Positions 10,489 through 20,444 of a stretch of 64,000 nucleotides of DNA are shown piece after piece (position 1 is the stretch's first letter; every line of letters starts with the position of its first letter). The position numbers were made by a program, and so were the translations under genes. The stretch covers positions 1,116,001-1,180,000 of the forward strand of contig JASFAU010000006.1 in the NCBI GenBank assembly GCA_039704465.1, in the 5' to 3' direction. The notes beneath the pieces were generated by a model. That model was not told the origin of the DNA and did no database searches. It worked only from the letters and a program-made list of their open reading frames with translations. The DNA is from Plasmodiophora brassicae (Eukaryota > Endomyxa > Phytomyxea > Plasmodiophorida > Plasmodiophoridae).

Positions 10489-10893
10489 ATGGGTGGGCGT
10501 GCTGGGATGAAGGGCAAGCGTGCGGCCGTCAAGGAGTCGGCGACAGCAAAGGCGCTGCAGGATGCGCTAGCCAAGGCGCGTTCGTCGGGAGAATGGCTGT
10601 GGGGCGTGGCGGGATCGTTCTCGAAGGCGTCTGCGGAGTACAAGCCGATCAGGCAGGACGACAATGACGAGGCGGGTGACCGCGGCGAGTCGGACGGCGA
10701 ATACGAGAGCGGGATCGGATCGCGCATGAAGTCGGTTGTCGGTGGCATCAAGCGCGGAGCCGTCAAGCTGTCGTCCTGGACGCCGAAACACGTGCGCCTT
10801 CAGGCCCAGCGTGTCGCCCGCAAGGTGCAGAAGGCGTCTGCCGCCGAGGGCCCGGATACGCCCGAGGGGGATAGCCAGTACGCCATCGAGTAG
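10489..10893 (+). CDS. Small charged protein, unknown (134 aa)
   Basis: Single ORF with an in-frame stop just upstream of the ATG at 10489. Composition is rich in Lys, Ala and Ser, with an acidic middle (RQDDNDEAGDRGESDGE) and a basic second half (LQAQRVARKVQKA). No family recognised. It is divergent from Ku80, whose ATG is 340 bp away, so the two probably share a promoter region. A methionine six codons later is an alternative start. Confidence 0.6.
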   Translation: MGGRAGMKGKRAAVKESATAKALQDALAKARSSGEWLWGVAGSFSKASAEYKPIRQDDNDEAGDRGESDGEYESGIGSRMKSVVGGIKRGAVKLSSWTPKHVRLQAQRVARKVQKASAAEGPDTPEGDSQYAIE

Positions 10894-10999
10894 ACCGCTG
10901 ACCCAAATGAATGTACCGTTCGTTCATGTTGCTTCCGCTGACAATGAGGACGGCCACGAACTTGGGTTGTGGACATGGTACGGGCCCATCGCAGCGAAT

Positions 11000-12129
11000 T
11001 CACTTCCTGTCGCCCAGCAGCTTCATGACATCGGTGACGGACACGATTCCGACCGGTTTGTCCTTACCGTCGACGAGAAAGACGCGATGGACCTTGGCCT
11101 TCGCCATGCGGCCAATGACGTCGCCCAGCGGCGTGTTCCTTGACGCGCAGATCAACGGGGACCGGATGTCGACCATCTGGTCGTTGATGGACTGAACGAA
11201 CTCCATCACGGTATGCGTCATCGGGAACTTCGTGCGCAGGAAGAACTTGATGTCGGACGAGGAAACCGTAGCGACTAGATCTCCCTGCTCCAGCAGAACC
11301 ACATCAGTGAGCGAGCAACAGCAGACAATCCGTCGACGGTGACGTACTGCTTGGGATACGACGCCGACGGCGCTGATCTTGTGTTCGTCCATGAGCTTGA
11401 ACGCGTCAAGCACGGGCGACGTTGCGCATACGGATACAACAGGAGACGCCCCAAGCGGGCCGATATCCTTGAGGGGATGGCGCAACACATCGCCTAGCAC
11501 GACGAGGACAGTTGAACGGGGCCAACGTCGTCGTCGAACGTATGGACCTACCCAGCAGAGCCTTATTGTCGACGACCCACTGCACCAGCGCCGACTGCGT
11601 GATCAGGGCGACCATCTCGCCGGTCGCCTTATCGACCACCGGGACGCGGTGCACCTCGCGTTGCGCCAAGCGAGACGCCACCACCGCCAGCGAATCCGTT
11701 GTGTACACGTAGGAGAACGGATGCCGACGAGCCAGATCTGAGTATCGCACTCTGTTAACGAGTGATTCCGGAACGAGCCTTGGTCGCATGCATACAGGAA
11801 ACGGTGACAGCCGTCGCCGCTACCGGGGCACCCTTCGAGCCGATCTTGACGAGGTCGCCCAGCGACGGCTGCCAGTTGCTTTCGTCGCTGGCGAACACGC
11901 AGAACGACACGAGATCGCGACAGTCGAGGTACCCGATAAAGGTCTGGCCGGCCTCGTCGTAGACGGGCGCCGACATGAAATTGCGCCCGATCAGCTTGCC
12001 GAACGCGTCCAGCAGCGGCGTCGACGACGGTATGACCACCAGGTCCGCCTGCGACGGCGACTGCACCGCCAGCGCGCCGTGCTGGGCCAGGGCCCGATGC
12101 AGCGCCCGGCTCACCTCCTCCCTGGTCAT
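11000..12129 (-). CDS. Protein with four CBS domains (316 aa, four exons)
   Basis: Exons are 11796-12129, 11552-11737, 11348-11493 and 11000-11284, with introns of 58, 58 and 63 nt. Tandem CBS motifs are visible, for example [43 protein letters not shown] and [20 protein letters not shown]. Four CBS repeats with no extra catalytic domain is the layout of AMPK gamma subunits and Sds23-type proteins, which bind adenine nucleotides. I cannot decide between these from sequence reading. The third intron is a multiple of three and open, so retention would add 21 residues rather than end translation. Confidence 0.85.
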
Positions 12130-12397
12130 CCCCAACCTGCCCGCGCGCACTGCGCTGCCCCCGACGAACAAACTATGAACATACTTTATTATCGTGCGGT
12201 CGGCGGCGTAACCACACCGCGGTACTGTTTGTTCATCGAATTTCGACACAGCGATTTTCGGGTCCGCCCCATGGTTCGGCACGTGGCCGACTGTGCGGCT
12301 GCAAGCAGCTCCTCCGGTTCGCCGCATGTGATAAAAGTGGAACGTCTGAGTTGGCTGAGGCAGCCCGTCGTTTCGCAGTCCGCCGCGCTCGACCGTC
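12130..12397. promoter_or_regulatory. Divergent promoter between CBS-domain gene and KISH gene
   Basis: These 268 bp separate two divergently transcribed start codons. An A/T-rich patch (TACTTTATTATC, about 12183-12194) is the only core-promoter-like sequence I can see. No gene is visible inside. Confidence 0.4.
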
Positions 12398-12792
12398 ATG
12401 GTAGGTGCACGTGGCCAGCGGTTGCGAGGCGGGGTGCTGACGTTTGCGATGCGCACCAGTCGGCCTTCTTCAACTTCCAGAGCCTGCTCTGTGTCATCCT
12501 GCTGGCCATCTGCACGTGCGCCTACCTGCACGCTCGCTGGCCCGCCCTGCTCGACGCGCACAAGAACGGGTATGCATGCACGGGCCGATTCCGTTGGCAG
12601 CAATCGATGGCTGAATTTGATAGGTTCCGCGGTCTGTTCTGGAAGTTCGCGCGTATCGGTTCGTCATCCCTGCCGCATGCCTATCGATTACAATGAGTTC
12701 ATTTCGTTTTCCGTGTAGGCGAAAGGCTCAGCCCTCTGATCAGCATATCATGCATTGCAATGGGATTCAGCACCATATTCTTGGAATCATAA
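12398..12792 (+). CDS. TMEM167: KISH / TMEM167 Golgi membrane protein (73 aa, four exons)
   Basis: Exons are 12398-12400, 12460-12569, 12624-12658 and 12719-12792, so the first coding exon is the ATG alone. The joined protein begins [16 protein letters not shown], then [20 protein letters not shown], and ends in a second hydrophobic segment. KISH proteins are 72-74 residues, have two membrane segments and work in the early secretory pathway. The length and motif order match exactly. Introns are 59, 54 and 60 nt. Two of the donors are GTAGGT and GTATGC; the third is GTTCGT. Confidence 0.93.
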
Positions 12793-12850
12793 ACGACCAA
12801 TCTGCGAATCCATCACGGGGGCTATGCAGGCGCTGTGACGACATCGACGT

Positions 12851-13434
12851 ATGTATCTGCATAGGTATGAGCTGACGGCGCCGAAAGGTTCCGGCGTTTC
12901 TGCCGCGCCAGCCATAATTGCGACAAGCATGTTGGACGTCGACAAGATTGAGGAGCCGCGCCTGGTCAGCGACGTCCTCAACGAGCATGCGACCGATCGC
13001 CAAGCACTGGATACGTTCGTCGCAGCGAATGCGGATCGTGTGTAGGGAGGCGAATGGTAAAGTTGGGGGCTCTGGGCGCTCAGGTCGGTGTTCTTCGCAG
13101 TCAGATCGCCACTGTTCCTGTTGACAAGACTGCAGCGCGCCACGAGATCTTCTACGTCAAGCCTGAATCGGACGACGCCAAGGTGAAACGCCTGGAGCAG
13201 ACCGCCAGGGAGCTGCGTGCAAAGTCAGACGCTCTGGACGCCTCGTTGATATCCACCGTGTAACAAACGCGTGCTCTCAGGAAGGCGGAAACCGATGCAT
13301 ACATCAGCGCGTTGCATCGGTACAACGACATTAAAGACGCGGGCCAGATGCTGCTGGGCAAGCTGGCCGAGTACGAGGGCGTCGCGAATCGCTCGCTGTA
13401 TGACAGATACGACCTGGACCCCGACGAAGATTAA
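12851..13434 (+). CDS. SWI5: SWI5 recombination accessory protein (about 134-160 aa, three exons)
   Basis: The last exon (13281-13434) encodes LHRYNDIKDAGQMLLGKLAE followed by a DLDPDED end, the signature of the Swi5/Sae3 family. SWI5 with SFR1 assists Rad51 filaments during recombination. My model is 12851-13039, 13084-13223 and 13281-13434 with introns of 44 and 57 nt. The middle exon forms the expected coiled coil. The first ATG is at 12851, but 12929 (MLDVDKIEEPRLV) is equally possible. The second intron could also be read as 36 or 21 nt long; I prefer 57 nt because that is the usual size here. Confidence 0.85.
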
Positions 13435-13738
13435 GCCCCTGCGTACGTCACATTCGATACTCCTAAATCAGCAGTTTATTTAATTGCGGTCTGCAATGCC
13501 TGGGGATCCCAGCCGAACTGAATAGTAGGAATTCGTGAATGCCAATGTTGGCCGTACCGAAGTGCCGACTTGATCGTCTGCATTCAAGTCGGGTATCTGA
13601 TGACGGCCCAAACGTTTTGATCTAGCGCGTGAGTAACCCCAGGGGACACACTTGTAATGCCCCTGGCTCGACATCGCGCATTAAAGACGTAACACAACCG
13701 TGACAGCGGGTTCGGACAATGAATATATAGTACCTTTA
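13435..13738. ncRNA. Intergenic stretch with several short hairpins, possible structured RNA
   Basis: No ORF with local codon bias is present. Three inverted repeats cluster here. CTGGG-GAT-CCCAG lies near 13500. A perfect 9-bp stem, CCGACTTGA/TCAAGTCGG with a 10-nt loop, lies at about 13564-13591. CCAGGGG/CCCCTGG with a 14-nt loop lies at about 13638-13665. I compared it from memory with U1, U2, U4, U5, U6, U3, SRP and RNase MRP landmarks and saw no match. A small nucleolar or other structured RNA is a guess only. Confidence 0.25.
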
Positions 13739-14077
13739 TCACCAATTCTTGTGCTGGAGAATCACGTCGACAAGATCTTTGACTTGATCGGTGGAGAAGC
13801 GATCTTTGAGTCCGAACGATAATACCAGACGCATTCTAGGCGGGGAGAGGGACTCCAGGATACGTCGCGCGACGAGCTCGGCAACGGGGCTGTACTCGCC
13901 CAGCACGACCCGCACCGAGTGGATCGGATCCTGGCCGGCGCGCTCCACCTCCGCATCCACAATGCACGACACATCGCCGACCTGCGTCACAATGACGAAC
14001 ACGGCGTCGGCCAGCGCCTGGCAAACGACTTCCGTGTGCTCGCCGCCGGCACGGGACACGCCGTGCACCAACGCCAT
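13739..14077 (-). CDS. PSMG3: Proteasome assembly chaperone 3 (112 aa)
   Basis: Single ORF. The N-terminal part, HTEVVCQALADAVFVIVTQ, followed by a mid-region VRVVLGE and the end DLVDVILQHKNW, follows the PSMG3/PAC3 pattern (TEVVC...LVLVTQ...LREVI). PAC3 works with PAC4 in forming the alpha ring of the 20S proteasome. Length fits the family (about 120 residues). It starts 143 bp downstream of the end of the neighbouring SDR gene on the same strand. Confidence 0.8.
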   Translation of the reverse strand: MALVHGVSRAGGEHTEVVCQALADAVFVIVTQVGDVSCIVDAEVERAGQDPIHSVRVVLGEYSPVAELVARRILESLSPPRMRLVLSFGLKDRFSTDQVKDLVDVILQHKNW

Positions 14078-14219
14078 TGCGCGGTACTCCGCGACTACCT
14101 ACCTACGGACGGTGCCGCCTGCAGTCGCGGCCTTCTGCAGCTTTGTGCGAGGCTGCGAGCCGACTGGCGACTGCACAGCAGCGACGGCGGGACTGCAGCG
14201 GGTTGTATTGCAAGGCCGG

Positions 14220-15864
14220 TTACGTGGAGTCGGCCGTAGCGCACTTGTCGGTTCCGTCGGGGCGTTTGCAGTAGAGCGTTCGAACTTTGGTCCGCCAGTA
14301 CGCCAGGATGTTGCCAATGGTGCCTTCCATGTCGGGTTTCGGTGTCCACCCGGTGACCTTCTTCAGCTTGTCGACGTTGGCCACGAGGACCTTCTCGTCG
14401 AAGCTGCGTAGGCGCGTTTCGTCGAGCTCGGTGGTCATCGGGACTTTAGACATGCTGACGGCGATCTTGAGCAGGTCGCTGATGCGCATCGAGTTTCCAG
14501 ACCCGACATTGTAACCTTCGCCGGGTTCGCCTTTCTCGGCCAGAGCGATCATGGCCACAGCGGAATCCTTGGCGTCGGTGATGTCGCGAGCCGTGTCCAG
14601 GTTGCCGTGCTTGATAACCGGTGGGCTGAACCCGAGTTCCGCCAAGGCGACCTGCTTGCAGAACTGGTTGATCGCCAGTGAATCCGTGCCGCCAACGCCG
14701 ACGTGGATGAAGATACGCGCTGTTAGCGCCGGGATTCCATGCGATATGTAATATTGGTTGGCGATCTTCTCGGTTGCGAACTTGCTGATCCCGTACGGGG
14801 ACACCGGGTCCAGGACGATGTCCTCGGGAATCGGTCCACTGCAGGAGAGCGCGTCACTGCATGACTCCAAACGAAGGCAAATGCGCTTACTCGTGAGTGT
14901 TCGCCGACCGACCGTATTCTGTTGATGATCCAGCGACGAGGACGCGCGGTTTCAGTTTCGCGATGCGAAGCGCCTCGAACAGGTTCAATGTGCCTTGCAC
15001 ATTTCCGTCCAGTGTCATCTTGGCCAGGCCGAAGGAGATCCCGTTTATCGCCTGTGCTGCGAAATGGAACACGACGTCGGGTCGTTCCCGTTCCATCATG
15101 TCGTACATGGCCGACGAATCGGTAATGTCGCCAATGACGAACTTGATCTCGTCGATGATGCCAGCGAGCGACGACAGGTCCGTTCGGGGGCGGATCAGCC
15201 CCACCACCTTGTAGCAGAACGGGTCACGTTCGTTCAGCAGCGCTCTGGCCACATGGGAACCGATCATCCCGGAGATCCCCGTCACCAAAGCCACTCGGCA
15301 CGACGACCGGTCGAACTTTGCATCGCCATCCTTTGTTGTGGTTGCCTCAGCAGCTGCATGTTTGTCGTCAACGTTGTCGTTCTTCGGTGAAGGTGTTTCA
15401 ACTTCAGCCGTCCCCGGTTTATCGGCTCCAGTGCCTTCCATTACTGGATCTTCCTTCTTCGTCGGACCTTCGTTTTTCGCATGACCTTCGTTCTTCGCAT
15501 GACCTTCCTTCTTCGCGTGACCTTCCTCTTCCGTCTGACCTTCCTTCTCCGCCTGTCCTTCCCTCTTCGTCTGACCTTCAACCCTGGGTGAACCTTCACT
15601 GTTGGTAGCAGGCGGTTGGTGGACGATTTCAATGGGCGCAACGGGAATTTCGATCTTCGATGCTGCAACTTTCAAAGATGGCGGGCTCTTCTCGACGTCG
15701 CCGGTTTGCTCGGTAAGGATCCTGGATATCTTGGGAGGACCGTCACCGAACTGCGACAGGCAGAACACGAACCAGACCCCGATAGCAGACCCGATCACAA
15801 TCGAGACGACGACCGACCGGCGCCGGCTCTGCGCCGGTTGCGATCGCTGCTGCTGCTGCAACAT
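14220..15864 (-). CDS. Membrane-anchored SDR sugar-nucleotide dehydratase/epimerase (530 aa, two exons)
   Basis: Exons are 14891-15864 and 14220-14838, joined in phase 2 across a 52-nt intron. The ATG at 15864 gives MLQQQQRSQ, a short basic segment and one membrane helix (VVVSIVIGSAIGVWFVF), so this is a type II membrane protein. A stalk of about 130 residues contains short Lys/Glu repeats. The catalytic part begins at VALVTGISGMIGSHV (nucleotide-binding loop), has AGSSTEYG and YGISK (the YxxxK catalytic pair), and ends near the C-terminus. This is the extended SDR family, closest in style to GDP-mannose 4,6-dehydratase or GDP-6-deoxy-mannose reductase. The exact sugar is not resolved. A Golgi lumen location is inferred from the anchor. 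Confidence 0.85.
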
Positions 15865-16120
15865 GGGCACCACCAAGCTAGGGGAACCTCACCGCGTTCT
15901 TATCGTTGTGCGACTGGGGTCCTGTCCTAGGCCAGCCACGAGGTTGCGCTGACAGTGGCAACGTTACGATTGTGCCGAGCTCGCCGTGCAGGTAGAGAAG
16001 GATGCGGCGCCGCCCACATCAGCACGGTTAACTGTGAAGTGCCTCGACAATGGCTTCAACAGGCGATGAGCGGCGTTTATTGCGAAGATGAACTGGCTGG
16101 GTGCAAGCGAGGCCGGGCGT

Positions 16121-16675
16121 CTAGCCAATGTTCAGGCGGAACAGGTCGTTGTGGACCCACCACGACCCCTGCGGAGTTGGCAGAATGTGGAACGTCTGCG
16201 AGTACTTCAGGGGGTTGGCGTCATCGTCGATCTTCAAGTCACCGCACCTGCCACAGACAGGGAGCAAATCAACGCTGTGCCGATTCAGACAACGAATAGA
16301 AGCACATTCGTACACGACAATGAGAATTCCATTGCAACCGGATGGCTGGATGTCCATTGTCTTGATGCTGTGGACAACCTTGCGGAACGGCAGGCTCTAA
16401 TACAACGAGAGTTAGATTCCGCCATTGAAAGAACCCCCAGGGATCGTTAGTACGTTCAGCTTGTTGCCAATGTTCTCAGCTCCCATGAACGCCTCGCCCT
16501 CGAAGGTCAGCATCGATTGCGGTTGCTACATGAACGAGCACGATCAGGTACGCAATGCAGACGGCAGCCGAAGACGGACGTAGAGCGAGGACAGCTGTGT
16601 TCGGTTCGTGTCGAACGTCGTGTAGTAGTGCTGGACGAAGGCCTGAGCGACCTTGGTCATCTCCGGAGCCGCCAT
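16121..16675 (-). CDS. NUTF2: Nuclear transport factor 2 (125 aa, four exons)
   Basis: Exons are 16580-16675, 16454-16525, 16314-16396 and 16121-16247. The joined protein starts MAAPEMTKVAQAFVQHYY, has DTNRTQLSSLY, SMLTFEGEAF and LPFRKVVHSI, and ends WWVHNDLFRLNIG, the standard single-domain NTF2 fold. NTF2 carries Ran-GDP back into the nucleus. Length (125) matches the usual 123-127. Introns are 54, 57 and 66 nt. The third is open and a multiple of three, so retention would insert 22 residues into a core strand. The gene is divergent from COX20. Confidence 0.93.
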
Positions 16676-16964
16676 CTGTCACCCGAGGCAGACGAACGAT
16701 GCGCTGCAATGCGTGGCGGAAATTGCAACTCCGAGAGCAACGCCGGAAGCCGCGCGGATCAGATCCAGATCCAGCAACAGCACATACCCCTATTCTGATG
16801 GGCCATCTCCCCAAAGTGCAACTGAGAGTCCATCGGACACCTTCGGGCATACGGCATCGTCGCGTATTGCGCGTGCGTTCGCTGTCAACGACGATGGAAT
16901 GGATGCGAAGGCGACTCAGCAGAGCGGTTCCCGTCCCCCATCGTGGCTGAAAGTCCGTGGAGAA

Positions 16965-17326
16965 ATGTCGATGGAGAAGGCGCCGGCGTACGACCCGCTG
17001 GACCCGATGTTCTCTGTCAAACGAATGCCCTGCTTCCGTAACGCATGCCTCTGGGGGATATTCACCGGTCTGGCCATGGGTGCGCACCGTTACCGCCGAA
17101 CACGTATGGGGAACGTGTCGTCGCGGGGCGTCGCATGCTGAATCGCGGGGTGGTCACAGAGTCCTTGTGGTTGGCAACGGACCGCGGGATCAAGACCATG
17201 CTCGGCATGTCGTTGGTCACGTGGGTCATGTGCCGTCGATCGTTCTTCGAAAGGAAAGCCGCCATCGACAGCATCATGAAGCGCAACGAAATGAACGAGA
17301 ACCAAACGAAGGTCGTCCTTGACTGA
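16965..17326 (+). CDS. COX20: COX20-like cytochrome c oxidase assembly factor (101 aa, two exons)
   Basis: Exons are 16965-17103 and 17160-17326 with a 56-nt intron. Motifs are SVKRMPCFRNACLWGI, GLAMGAHRYR, then a second hydrophobic segment and VMCRRSFFER. This matches the COX20/FAM36 pattern of two inner-membrane helices with a Cys-Arg-Arg after the second. The family helps insert Cox2 into the mitochondrial inner membrane. The protein is short and divergent, so I rate it below the larger families. Confidence 0.82.
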
Positions 17327-17682
17327 CGTCCTCTGCTCACCGATTTGAACGTTGCCCTGCTCCTCCGATACCTATGGTCTACATGTGCAACCTGATTTAT
17401 CGCATTACGCCGGTAGGCAATAACCCACACAACCCACAGGCCATACGTTGTAGGGCCATCGCACGAGGGTCGAGGGCAACCCCTACCGGTACCAAAAATA
17501 ACCCGACCCCGCCTGTGGCAGTGACAGTCCGGCGCAATGACGGCGTGGAGTGGCGCCGGCTGCGACGTCGACGACGCACAGCGGTACGCATCCGCCGAGC
17601 GGACTTCCGCATAGGTGATAGCGCCCCGAAACGCTAATTTGGCGAGGGGCGCTCGTCTGGCCCCCCGACTGCAACTGGTGCG
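17327..17682. other. Intergenic region between COX20 and a signal-peptide gene
   Basis: No gene recognised. The stretch contains the palindromic TACCGGTA (about 17482-17489) and a short poly-A, and presumably the promoter of the plus-strand gene that starts at 17683. Confidence 0.4.
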
Positions 17683-18463
17683 ATGCAACCTGCAACGACT
17701 GCCGTGATCGCGATACTCCTCGTGTTTGCGCCAGCTGCTGCTGATGCTGATGCCGAGACACCGCCCCCGGCGTCCTTGGTCGGGCACATCCTGCAGATGC
17801 TTTCGTCTGCTGCGGGACATGCAGTCGGTGCTGTTTCATCGAGGTACGAACCCGGTCTAGAACGCAGTAGTTGGGGCGCTGATACGCTGCCAGTAAACGG
17901 TTTCAGTTCTGGAGTTCGACGTTGTCCTCTTCGGCCACCGCGGCAGGGCACCACGTCGACAACATCGTCGATGAGGTCGTCGTATGGAACCTCAAGAGGC
18001 GCGCCCGCCATGCGTACTTGTCCGGTGTCAGCGCAGCGTTTACGAGGGTGTACCGATTCATGAAACCGCATTCAAGTAACGTTCGACCTGCGTCCCTCCT
18101 GTCTTACTTACGTTCCTGACAGTTTCACGCCCTTCTACAGACACCAGCACCGAGGCGCTGTCTCAGTTCTTCTACGGCAGGTCACCCGTTACGATCATTC
18201 GACAACTGTATCGAGATCCGGCTATTAGAGGCAGGAAGAAGGCCGTGCTCGCCCTGGCTGTCTTCGTTGCGTCTACCACCGCGCTGGCCGCCATTGCCCA
18301 CGTAGGCAGAGCCATCGTCCATATCGCTGCGCGGTTCCTCGCTTCAATCGTCTCCGCATTCCTGTCGCCCACGGTCCTCCTGCTATCCTCGCTCGCCGTC
18401 TTCGTCCTTCTCGATGCTGGCAGCGCGTCCCAGGGAAGTCCAGCTGAGCTCCCGAGTTCGTAA
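17683..18463 (+). CDS. Membrane protein with signal peptide, unknown (about 220 aa, three exons)
   Basis: The ATG at 17683 gives MQPATTAVIAILLVFAPAAADA, a clear signal peptide. The best model is 17683-17843, 17915-18075 and 18123-18463. The second intron (47 nt, donor GTAACG) is firm. The first is uncertain, because the good acceptor TTTCAG at 17906 is out of phase and I had to use GGAG at 17914. The C-terminal third has two hydrophobic segments (VLALAVFVASTTALAAIA and TVLLLSSLAVFVLL). No family recognised. Confidence 0.55.
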
Positions 18464-19380
18464 TATTATCTGGAATAACCGTACGGGAGCGACATGACTT
18501 GCCGATGGCATGACTCGGATACCGGTACTGGGATTGCAAATGTGCCCGGGAATGTGGCAACTGCGTCGTGCCAGGGTTGGGGGGCTGGGTACGAGAAATG
18601 GATTCGTCCTGTCGGACCGCTGAATACGGCCATTGGTGGTGTGCCATTTGTGAATCGGCTTATCAGCTCCCGGCAGGCGCATGTGCAAGCCACAAATTCA
18701 GATCTTCGACTCTGTGCGCGCTATCGTCACACGCTGGTTCGTCTAACGTAGCCGTACGCGGCTGCCCTACTGCGTCGGCAGCCCGGAACGCGATCAGACG
18801 ACGATTCCCACGGATGTGACATCCTCGTCAGCGTCCCAGACCAGGTTCCTGCTTCCAGAAGGTTCGGTCGGCGACATTTCCTCATGGACGTCAGCGCGTT
18901 CCATCTCAGCAGCACCGCTGCATCGTGTCAGTGTACAGCTGCGGAAGCTTTGGCGACGACTGTGACAAGCACGGCCTGGCTCTCTCTCTCTCTGTCTGGG
19001 AGCGCACTTCCCGGTTGCACCTATCAAGCCCGTGCAAAACGGGGCAGCGGAATTTCGATTGCGACGCAAAACGAGCGCACCGCGGGTCCCAAAAACGCGA
19101 TTCCGGCGCGAGTTGGCGCGGCGGCGGGGTGGGTTACACGGCACAGTCGGGGGGCGAGCGGGGGGCGTTACATGTCAAGGGCGAGTAACGCGAACCGGCG
19201 CCGAGTCGCCGTTTAATAATAATCTGCCCAGTCAGACGACAAGGGGCGACGGGAGGCCGCGACCGCGCCGGGGGGTCGTCGACCTCATTTCATTTTCGTG
19301 TCGCGCCGCCGCCAGAGGGGTTGCTCGCGCGTTCCCAGGGAGGCGGAGGTCGCGATCAGATCTACCTGTGGGGAGCGACC
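18464..19380. other. Long intergenic region upstream of zinc-finger gene
   Basis: I see no supported gene in these 917 bp; ORFs in all frames are short and lack the local codon bias. A (CT)n run lies near 18980-18993. Sequence from about 19050 is very GC-rich and probably the 5' untranslated and promoter region of the plus-strand zinc-finger gene. Confidence 0.4.
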
Positions 19381-20322
19381 ATGGAGGCCGTCGTCCCGAT
19401 GGCGGGCAGCACAGCCGCTCTGGTCAAGAAGGAAGGCCGTGATGAGACGGGCGGCGCCCAGGCCCTGCTGACACTGGCGTCGACGTCCGCGGCCGCGTCC
19501 CCCGATCTGAAGCCGACGCCGCCCCCAATATCGCCGCCGCCCATCATCCCCGGAGAACCGCAATCGGAACCGACCGTGGCAATGTCCGGCATCCCATGCC
19601 CGATCTGCCATAAGGAGTTCCCCAAACTGGCCGACATGAAGCGTCACAAGCGGGCGCACACTGGGGAGCGGACGTTCAACTGCGAGACCTGCGACAAGGC
19701 GTTCCTGAAGGCATCCGACCTGAAGCGACACACGAGGATCCACACCGGCGAGCGACCCTACCGATGCGTGACCTGTGGCCGGGCGTTCGCCGAAGGCGGG
19801 TCGTTGCAGAGGCACACGCGAATGCATACGGGCGAGCGGCCCTACGCCTGCTCGGTCTGCGACAAGCGGTTCGTGCGCTCGTATAACGCCAAGAAGCACA
19901 TGAAGATGCACAAGGACTGCAACCCGGAGATCATCAACCTGGGCAAGCCGGGCAAGATGGTGAAACGGGCAGCGGCGGCGGCCAGCGCGGCCCGGATCGG
20001 CGAGCCGGCGGGCGGGCCCGCCGCCCAGCGCATGATGATGGTGAACGCGGTCACCGAGATCATCAAGCGCGAGGCGGTCAAGAGGCATTCCATACCGCCG
20101 ATCAAGCCGGACTCGTCGCCCTGGCTGTACCAGAGCGTGTCGACGCCGCCGGCCGGCAACTCGCCCAAGTCGGCCAGGTCACCGATCATACAATCGCCGA
20201 CCGGGGCGACGTCCGCCTTCGCCGCCGTCATGTCGCCGATGAGCATCCCCGCCCCCATGGTCATGCCCGTGTCTGCTGAACTACTCGCGTCTGGCATCAC
20301 CGCCAGGATACTTCAGCATTGA
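19381..20322 (+). CDS. C2H2 zinc-finger protein, four fingers (313 aa)
   Basis: Single ORF. The first in-frame ATG (19381) follows GCGACC. Four consecutive fingers occupy about residues 73-177, starting with CPICHKEF and joined by HTGERT/HTGERP linkers. This is a classical DNA-binding array. The N-terminal 70 residues and the C-terminal 130 are Pro/Ala/Ser/Met-rich and probably disordered. Regulatory targets are unknown. It converges with the coiled-coil gene that ends at 20445. Confidence 0.92.
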   Translation: MEAVVPMAGSTAALVKKEGRDETGGAQALLTLASTSAAASPDLKPTPPPISPPPIIPGEPQSEPTVAMSGIPCPICHKEFPKLADMKRHKRAHTGERTFNCETCDKAFLKASDLKRHTRIHTGERPYRCVTCGRAFAEGGSLQRHTRMHTGERPYACSVCDKRFVRSYNAKKHMKMHKDCNPEIINLGKPGKMVKRAAAAASAARIGEPAGGPAAQRMMMVNAVTEIIKREAVKRHSIPPIKPDSSPWLYQSVSTPPAGNSPKSARSPIIQSPTGATSAFAAVMSPMSIPAPMVMPVSAELLASGITARILQH

Positions 20323-20444
20323 CTCCCGTCGCTGGCCCTGTCTATTTAGAAGAGCTCCCCCCATTTCCCTGTCAATTGGTCGCAATTCGCGCGTTGGTCT
20401 ATAAACTGAATTCACCTCAATTGCAACAACGCGTCGTCGTCGTT

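Noticed and set aside
13260..13280. A 21-nt intron in SWI5
   Set aside because: The frame is also restored by a 57-nt intron (13224-13280), which fits the size of other introns here. The very short version is not needed.
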